Origin: Legionellaceae bacterium
Lineage (GTDB): Bacteria > Pseudomonadota > Gammaproteobacteria > Legionellales > Legionellaceae
Assembly (NCBI GenBank): GCA_947504795.1
Contig: CANNJG010000047.1
Span: 1-11,166 of the forward strand
Length of the DNA: 11,166 nt
Direction of reading: 5' to 3'
A program made the position numbers and the translations under genes. Below the pieces are notes generated by a model, which saw only the letters and a list, made by a program, of their open reading frames with translations, did not search any database and was not told where the DNA came from. Shown here piece by piece: positions 5,874-11,166 of this stretch (position 1 is its first letter; every line of letters starts with the position of its first letter).

Positions 5874-8800
5874 GGCGTACATCCTTCACTGTCGACCGTG
5901 AATGCAATAATTTAAAAATGGTAGGGACAAAAAATAAGGTTCCTCCCGTTGCAAACATCAAACCGCCAATCACGGCTCTTCCCAACGGTGCATTTTGTTC
6001 ACCTCCATCCCCCAACCCCAACGCCATAGGTAGCATCCCGATAATCATGGCTAAAGCCGTCATCATCACGGGACGCAGTCGCGTGACACCCGCAGATAAT
6101 GCCGCAGCAAACGGCGCTTGACCCTCGGCTAAATTTTGACGCGCAAAGCTCACCAATAAAATACTATTAGAAGTCGCCACACCCATACACATAATAGCGC
6201 CCGTTAGCGCGGGGACTGATAGAGTCGTATGCGTTAAAAATAACATCCAAGCAATCCCTGCTAACGCACCCGGTAGTGCCGTGATAATGATAAAAGGATC
6301 CAGCCAAGATTGAAAATTTATGACAATAATCATGTAAATTAATATAACAGAGAATATCAACCCAAAATACAACGTCGTAAACGTGGCTTGTTGTGTTGCA
6401 ATTTGTCCTCTGGTAAAGACTTGTGTCCCTGCCGGGACTTTAGGGCTCATTTCTTTTAGGATTTTATTTAGGTCTTTGCTCACTGACCCCATATCGCGAT
6501 GATCAATCCCTGCAAAAATATTTAACATCGGTTGAACGTTATAATGAGAAACAACCAAAGGCAAACCAATACGTTTAACAGTTGCCACCTGCGCTAAAAT
6601 CTGCGGCGGCGTGCTCATTGCTTGATTCACAATGGGCATATTCATTAAGGCTTGAAGGGTATCCATTTTATACTGAGGCATCATCGTCGTAATTTGATAA
6701 TTCATCTGATTACTCGGATCCACCCAAAAGTTTGGCAACGTTTGAAATCCGCCTGTTAACGAAATATTTAAATTATTCCCGATATCTTGCTGTGTAAACC
6801 CCAGTTCCTTAGCACGTGTTCTATCGACATCTACAAAAATCGCAGGATATTGATCCGACTGCCGTATCCGAGCATCGACAATGCCCGGAATAAGGCGCAT
6901 ACGTTCTAGAAGTAACTTTGCATACTGTTGATTTTCTTCGCCTCGTAATCCAATGATTTGAATGTCGATATCCGCAGGATGACCGAAATTAAGGATTTGA
7001 CCCACAATATCCGCTGGCAAAAATGCAAAATCCACCGATTGAAAACAAGTTCTAAACTTTTCTCTTAAAAGTTTAGTATAGACTTCAACAGGCCGATGAT
7101 GTTCAGATAACGCAATATACGTATCGGAATCATTCGCACCATTTGTGGCAGAATTATTGTATGATAAATTGACTCCACTAATAGGCAATCCAATATTATC
7201 GACCGTTGCATCTAATTCATTCGCTGGAATCACCTCACGTATAGCTTGGTTCACTTTTGCGGCTAGCTTTGCCGTTTCCTCGATACGCGTACCGGGTCGC
7301 GCAGAATAATGGACTAAGATTTGGCCTGCATCGACTTTGGGAAAGAAATCTTCGCCTAATGCCGGCCAAAGTACGAACAATGATGATAAAACAACGCCTA
7401 AAAATATCATTATAAACTTACTGGGATTATTCAAAACCGCTTCCAACGTATGTTGATACCGTTCTTGCAGCCTTTTGAATTGGTTATCAAACCAGTGATG
7501 AAATTTTACAAAGCGCGACTCAGGCTTTTCAGTGTCTACTTTTTCTTCCAATAAATACAGTGCCATCGTAGGTAATAAGGTTCTAGATAAAAAGTACGAT
7601 GCGATCATCGCAAATACGACCGCTTCTGCAAGAGGAACAAACAAATATTTTGAAACCCCGTCTAAATAAAACATCGGCAAAAATACGATACAAATACACA
7701 AAGTTGAGACGATGGCCGGAATCGCAATTTGACTCGCTCCAGTTAAAATAGCTTCTTTTAAAGCTAAGCCTTGCTCTAGATTCCAATTAATATTTTCAAT
7801 TGCAACCGTCGCATCATCTACTAAAATACCCACCGCCAAAGCTAACCCACCTAGCGTCATAATATTGATAGTCTCGCCCAGCGCTGCTAACGTCACCAAA
7901 GACGCTAAAATAGCCAAAGGGATTGAAATTGTAATAATGAAGGTCGAGCGTAGACTTCCCAAAAAAATCAATACCATGACGCCGGTTAGAAAAGCGGCGG
8001 TTATTCCTTCGCGAATCACGCCATTAATCGCTGCCGTCACAAAGATTCCTTGATTGCCTACAATCGATAAGTTTAATTCTTTGGTTAAGCTCGCTTTAAT
8101 CAGGGGTAAAATTGCAATCACACGATTAATGATATTCAGGGTGGAGGCTGAACCGGTTTTTTCAACACCCAGCATCACAGCACGTTCGCCATTACGATTC
8201 ACAATATTGGTTTGAGGCGGAAATCCGTCTCGAACATGCCCCACATCACGCAAATAAATGATTTTGTTAGGCGCGGCTTTCACCGGCAAATAATTCATAT
8301 CTTCAACGCGTTTCAGACCATTATTAAATTTAACGATGTATTCTTTTAACCCTATTTTTTCGGTGCCTCCTGGGATAATTAAGCTTTGGTTCATCATTGC
8401 TTGGTTAACGTTTTGCGCCGATAGTCCGAATTCTTGCAAGGATTTATTATTCACATCAATCATGACTTGACGAGTTTTACCCCCATAGCCAGGAGGAACA
8501 GACGCACCCTGCACAGTAGCCAATTGGGGTCTAACGAAATTATTAGCCAGATCATTTAATTTTTGCTCTGGTAAACTCGCGCTGGATAATAGTAAATTCA
8601 AGACTGGAATAGTAGCAGCGTTATAACTCAAAACAAACGGGGGGGTAATCCCAGGCGGCAAATATTTTAACATCGTTTGTGCTATAGCAGTCACTTGCGC
8701 AAGTGCTATGCCGACATCAACCCCCGGTTGAAAATACAATTTGGTCACTGACACGCCCAGTAACGATTGAGATTCCATATGCTCAATATCATTGACAGTC

Positions 8801-9018
8801 GTCGTTGCGGATAATTCAAAAATAGTGGTGATACGACTGGCCATTTCATCTGGGGGCATGTTCGAATATCCCCAAACAACACTCACAACAGGGATATTAA
8901 TAGCAGGGAAAATATCCGTTGGGGTCCTTAACATCGACAATATACCCAACATTAACAACAAAATGGCTAACACCACAAAGGTATACGGTCGAGACAATGC
9001 AAGCCTGACTAGCCACAT
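5863..9018 (-). CDS. RND efflux inner-membrane permease (AcrB/MdtB-type)
   Basis: The protein has 1051 residues, a normal RND length, with the twofold layout of one helix, a large periplasmic loop and a bundle of helices. It opens with SRPYTFVVLAILLLMLG and PTDIFPAINIPVVSVVW. The proton-relay pair is Asp401-Asp402 in GILVDDATVAIENI (helix 4); Arg and Thr of helix 11 are present in TRLRPVMMTALAM. The helix 10 lysine of AcrB (Lys940) is replaced by Ser950 in GVATSNSILL, so the relay differs from AcrB. The pump would use the proton gradient to expel substrates from periplasm or inner leaflet; substrate is unknown. The start has a weak GGA five bases upstream and lies about 37 bases below a good promoter. 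It is the first gene of a three-gene operon with adaptor and channel. Confidence 0.94.
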   Translation of the reverse strand: MWLVRLALSRPYTFVVLAILLLMLGILSMLRTPTDIFPAINIPVVSVVWGYSNMPPDEMASRITTIFELSATTTVNDIEHMESQSLLGVSVTKLYFQPGVDVGIALAQVTAIAQTMLKYLPPGITPPFVLSYNAATIPVLNLLLSSASLPEQKLNDLANNFVRPQLATVQGASVPPGYGGKTRQVMIDVNNKSLQEFGLSAQNVNQAMMNQSLIIPGGTEKIGLKEYIVKFNNGLKRVEDMNYLPVKAAPNKIIYLRDVGHVRDGFPPQTNIVNRNGERAVMLGVEKTGSASTLNIINRVIAILPLIKASLTKELNLSIVGNQGIFVTAAINGVIREGITAAFLTGVMVLIFLGSLRSTFIITISIPLAILASLVTLAALGETINIMTLGGLALAVGILVDDATVAIENINWNLEQGLALKEAILTGASQIAIPAIVSTLCICIVFLPMFYLDGVSKYLFVPLAEAVVFAMIASYFLSRTLLPTMALYLLEEKVDTEKPESRFVKFHHWFDNQFKRLQERYQHTLEAVLNNPSKFIMIFLGVVLSSLFVLWPALGEDFFPKVDAGQILVHYSARPGTRIEETAKLAAKVNQAIREVIPANELDATVDNIGLPISGVNLSYNNSATNGANDSDTYIALSEHHRPVEVYTKLLREKFRTCFQSVDFAFLPADIVGQILNFGHPADIDIQIIGLRGEENQQYAKLLLERMRLIPGIVDARIRQSDQYPAIFVDVDRTRAKELGFTQQDIGNNLNISLTGGFQTLPNFWVDPSNQMNYQITTMMPQYKMDTLQALMNMPIVNQAMSTPPQILAQVATVKRIGLPLVVSHYNVQPMLNIFAGIDHRDMGSVSKDLNKILKEMSPKVPAGTQVFTRGQIATQQATFTTLYFGLIFSVILIYMIIVINFQSWLDPFIIITALPGALAGIAWMLFLTHTTLSVPALTGAIMCMGVATSNSILLVSFARQNLAEGQAPFAAALSAGVTRLRPVMMTALAMIIGMLPMALGLGDGGEQNAPLGRAVIGGLMFATGGTLFFVPTIFKLLHSRSTVKDVRHAE

Positions 9019-9061
9019 AGAAATCCATATCTAAAAGTAGTACGCACAAAATTTGATTATG

Positions 9062-9091
9062 ATTAAAATTGAAATCAAATGCAAATATCAA
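9062..9091 (-). promoter_or_regulatory. Sigma70-type promoter of the RND efflux operon
   Basis: On the minus strand TTGATA (9091-9086) and TTTAAT (9067-9062) are 18 bases apart; each matches the consensus at five of six positions. Transcription would begin near 9055, leaving a leader of about 37 bases. Heptamers ATTTGAT overlap and flank the promoter (9093-9087 and 9080-9074 on the minus strand, 9051-9057 inverted) and could be an operator. Confidence 0.6.
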
Positions 9092-9140
9092 ATCCGGGCG
9101 AAATCATCTAAGTAGCCCTAGGGTAAATTAAAACAGCATC

Positions 9141-9174
9141 AAAAAATCTTTGCGTTTCAGTGCAATAGATCTTT
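9141..9174 (-). terminator. Intrinsic terminator of the secreted thaumatin-like protein gene
   Basis: About ten bases after the stop codon the minus strand reads AAAGATCT-a-TTGC, loop ACTGAAAC, then GCAAAGAT followed by a run of T. The core stem is eight base pairs with one bulged A, extended by A/U pairs into the T tract. It separates this gene from the efflux operon promoter 50 bases further on. Confidence 0.7.
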
Positions 9175-9184
9175 GTAGTCGGTT

Positions 9185-10855
9185 TCAACTGCTTTTTTTA
9201 AGATTGTTAAACGGAGCAGGCAAATTCACATCATTTTTGGTCTGATAATTCACCACAATCTCTGAGCACCAAACATCTCCTGCTTCACATGTCACATAGT
9301 TAGGTTGATGTGCGCTTAGATAGGGTGGCGCTGAAGTTAAAATAAAATGATATTGTTTTTGGTTTGAGTCCTCTAAGCTTATTTCACAAGGATAATTCAC
9401 AGAGAGCACCTGGAATGAGGTGTTTTTAGTAAGAGGATGGGCTGCAGTGTCAGAACAAATGCCATATGCGGTAAAATAAGGGGCAGTTGATCCTGGCGCT
9501 GGCATACCAGGATTGATGTTGGCAATTTGCCCTGGCACATAAGGTTGCTGATTGGGTAACCCGTTAGAGCCACCAATTGCTATCACAATCCCGGTGCCGA
9601 GCTGATTCATATTGCCCACTGCGTCATCAATAGAATACGCATATGCACTCATATTGAGTTCAGATTTCCCATGAATCAGTTCAACATATTCGTTAAAAGC
9701 CCCTGAATACTGGAGACGATGGTAAGCGCTTTCAGCGATAGCATAACCTTCTCCTGCCGGAAGATTAGGCGTATCAAATAACGGATTCGCTTGACCTAAA
9801 CAAGAAAAAGCAACCCAACCGTAGATGTTTTGAAGCAAATTAAGCTCAGACAATGGAGCGGTATCGGCACACATTTTTTGATAATGGACATAATTTTCTT
9901 GAAATAACGCATTAACATGCAGACAATCAGCGTGATTAGGATCAGTCGCATCGTTTATGCACGCATTCCAATTATTTAGAAACCCTTGGGTTTGGTTTCG
10001 CGCTTCTGGTTGGACTAAAGATTGATTGCCAATCAAAACGTTATACGCACCAGGAATTCGAGGAGATGGATAAGTGGGCGATTGAGTGTAAATTGGCCAT
10101 TGATAGGTAGCAACATATTTATTTAAGATGGCTCGAAACGCAGTGAGATCCATTGTGGTACCGGTGAACCCTACTTGCTGATTACCTGCAGGTTCCATGG
10201 CAATCGGCAAATAAACCTGATCCACATAAGAAAGATCATAATCCACATAACGAGAATCAATAGGAAAAGGGAGGCCTGTGCTGGTGACAACATTAGCAAA
10301 TGTATACTCGGTTAATTGGTAAGGATCATTGAGTGGAATTCCGGTGCGAACGGCATAAACCGGCAAGGTCCCATCACACACTGAGCCCGGTCCGCAGGAG
10401 GGTTGATTCGCATAAACCACAACTGGATTACGTTTATCTTCATCATAGACTCTCGCGACGGCCAACTCATCATCATACAGATAAACCCGAATCGCATTCC
10501 ACCAATCTATGTATTGATCGCTGCGCCCTCCTCCAGAAGGATTTTGGGTAATTGTTGAATAAAATGGAATGGTTACCATGACTGACCCACCCGGAGGAAT
10601 ACCTCCTGAAGTGGGATTGAGATAGGCTCGATACATTTGCGTGGTTGAAAAAGAATTATTATCCAGATCCGTCACTGCAAACAAAGCCTGCATCCAAGGG
10701 TCGACTGACAAAATGGGCGCCTCAATTATCGGGAAAATAGATACGTTAGAATTATTAAATAACGCAAGGGTTTTAGTAGGGGGCGTGCCCGCAAAAGCAG
10801 TCAAAGATAAACAGAATAAAATGCTTGAGTTGAATAAATTCATAGGTTTTGCCAT
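9185..10855 (-). CDS. Secreted cysteine-rich thaumatin-like (TLP/GH64 superfamily) protein
   Basis: The start ATG 10855 is chosen because the 556-residue product then begins with a Sec signal (MAKPMNLFNSS, hydrophobic core, cleavage after AFA at 22) and GGA lies eight bases upstream; an in-frame TTG at 10909 would only add a polar extension. The mature protein has ten cysteines (154, 160, 299, 311, 329, 352, 467, 490, 523, 530), an even number that suits disulfides in an extracellular protein. It recalls thaumatin-like proteins in order: LALFNNSNVSIFP (30-42) like the opening strand, YDLSYVDQVYLPIAMEP (206-222) like 'YDVSLVDGFNLPM', and AYAYSIDDAVG (404-414) like 'AYSYAYDD'. It is more than twice the length of plant thaumatins and longer than usual GH64 glucanases. 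Catalysis or glucan binding is not shown. It stands alone, with its own terminator. Confidence 0.72.
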   Translation of the reverse strand: MAKPMNLFNSSILFCLSLTAFAGTPPTKTLALFNNSNVSIFPIIEAPILSVDPWMQALFAVTDLDNNSFSTTQMYRAYLNPTSGGIPPGGSVMVTIPFYSTITQNPSGGGRSDQYIDWWNAIRVYLYDDELAVARVYDEDKRNPVVVYANQPSCGPGSVCDGTLPVYAVRTGIPLNDPYQLTEYTFANVVTSTGLPFPIDSRYVDYDLSYVDQVYLPIAMEPAGNQQVGFTGTTMDLTAFRAILNKYVATYQWPIYTQSPTYPSPRIPGAYNVLIGNQSLVQPEARNQTQGFLNNWNACINDATDPNHADCLHVNALFQENYVHYQKMCADTAPLSELNLLQNIYGWVAFSCLGQANPLFDTPNLPAGEGYAIAESAYHRLQYSGAFNEYVELIHGKSELNMSAYAYSIDDAVGNMNQLGTGIVIAIGGSNGLPNQQPYVPGQIANINPGMPAPGSTAPYFTAYGICSDTAAHPLTKNTSFQVLSVNYPCEISLEDSNQKQYHFILTSAPPYLSAHQPNYVTCEAGDVWCSEIVVNYQTKNDVNLPAPFNNLKKSS

Positions 10856-11137
10856 CACAATTATCCATAACTTAGATGATTTCTTGAAATCTATAAGAAT
10901 TATCCTCAAAATGCAATGGCTTTGTTCTACCTAAACTGATCGGCAAAAAAGTGATCAATGCTGTTTCGTCCGTTAATCGGCCTCTTTTTAGCTAAAATCA
11001 AACAAAAACAGTCAGTCTCAAGTTGAATTTATCATTTTGTATTAGTTCGAACCTAATCTGACAAATCACTTGAAAAGGTGAGAGTTTTCGGTTTTGATAG
11101 AAGTGTGAACTTTAAACCAAAACAAAGGAAAACTCTC
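10856..11137. other. Divergent upstream region at the right edge
   Basis: This 282-bp stretch lies between the minus-strand secreted protein gene and a plus-strand start codon. It holds a candidate minus-strand -10 element (TATAGA, near 10887-10892) with a poorly spaced TTGCAT upstream, a hairpin with a seven-base loop at 11041-11057, and the long inverted repeat 11080-11137. I see no further gene in it. Confidence 0.5.
11080..11137 (+). repeat. Inverted repeat enclosing the ribosome-binding site of the edge gene
   Basis: GAGAGTTTTC (11080-11089) and GAAAACTCTC (11128-11137) are perfect 10-bp inverted copies. Inside them GTTTTG (11091-11096) and CAAAAC (11118-11123) can add six more pairs. 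The 3' arm ends directly before an ATG and contains part of its AAAGGA Shine-Dalgarno, so the folded RNA would hide the ribosome-binding site; as DNA it could also be an operator. Confidence 0.7.
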
Positions 11138-11166
11138 ATGATAGATAATACAGCTAAAATCATTAA
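11138..11166 (+). CDS. Start of an unidentified plus-strand gene, cut by the window edge
   Basis: ATG 11138 follows AAAGGA with an eight-base spacing, and nine codons (MIDNTAKII) are open to the edge. This is too little to name the protein. A weak plus-strand promoter (TTGAAA 11070-11075, 17 bases, TTTGAT 11093-11098) lies upstream. A transposase or an ordinary cytoplasmic protein is equally possible. Confidence 0.5.

Noticed and set aside
7052..7076. Ten-bp inverted repeat CTAAACTTTT / AAAAGTTTAG with a five-base loop in the permease gene.
   Set aside because: It lies inside a well-conserved coding sequence with no U-tract in either direction. An AT-rich stem of this size is not surprising in 11 kb.
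8692..8705. Perfect 14-bp palindrome CACTTGCGCAAGTG in the permease gene.
   Set aside because: A 14-bp palindrome is expected about once in a window of this length by chance, and it lies in coding sequence.
8897..9091. Minus-strand open frame of 64 codons overlapping the permease start.
   Set aside because: It overlaps the well-supported permease N-terminus in another frame and spans the operon promoter, so it is a shadow frame.
10856..10909. TTG start at 10909 for the secreted protein.
   Set aside because: No ribosome-binding site precedes it, and it would place 18 extra residues before a normal signal peptide. A candidate -10 element lies within this stretch.
11041..11057. A tRNA T-arm-like hairpin: ATTAG, loop TTCGAAC, CTAAT, matching the TTCRANY loop consensus on the plus strand.
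   Set aside because: No acceptor partner lies at the right distance (the best, GTCAG at 11011-11015, is too close), and no D-arm or anticodon arm can be drawn. It is probably a chance near-palindrome or a small binding site.

Overview
The window reads as a piece of a gammaproteobacterial chromosome, moderately AT-rich. The style of the genes and the aa3-type cytochrome c oxidase assembly cluster fit a Legionellales/Coxiellaceae-like relative best. That placement is inference from protein style and synteny, not from a marker gene. All complete genes lie on the minus strand; only a start codon at the far right edge is on the plus strand.

Reading in the direction of transcription (right to left), the first gene is a 556-residue secreted, cysteine-rich protein (9185-10855). 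It carries thaumatin-like landmarks and is closed by a convincing intrinsic terminator (9141-9174). A good sigma70-type promoter (9062-9091) follows at once and drives a compact tripartite RND efflux operon: inner-membrane permease (5863-9018), periplasmic adaptor (4707-5873) and outer-membrane lipoprotein channel (3247-4710). Its genes overlap by 11 and 4 bases. No dedicated regulator sits next to it.

After a gap of about 270 bp with a possible promoter comes a terminal-oxidase assembly cluster: a DUF2909 twin-transmembrane protein, a secreted Rap1a-like protein, SURF1, a membrane-anchored Sco/thioredoxin-like protein with a CxxxC motif, heme A synthase (ctaA/COX15) and the first 33 codons of heme O synthase (ctaB/cyoE). 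ctaB and ctaA act in sequence to make heme O and then heme A. SURF1 and the CxxxC protein are expected to help insert heme a and copper into subunit I or II. These genes overlap or nearly touch, so they are very probably one transcript. The structural oxidase genes that usually precede this block are not in the window; the RND operon occupies that place.

The right 280 bp hold the upstream region of the secreted protein and the start of a plus-strand gene whose ribosome-binding site lies inside a long inverted repeat. Points most worth a second look are the thaumatin-like secreted protein, the Rap1a-like protein inside the oxidase cluster, a perfect 22-bp palindrome inside SURF1, an A9 tract that could fuse SURF1 to the next gene by slippage, and the inverted repeat at the right edge. 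No CRISPR array, tRNA, rRNA or complete mobile element is visible.
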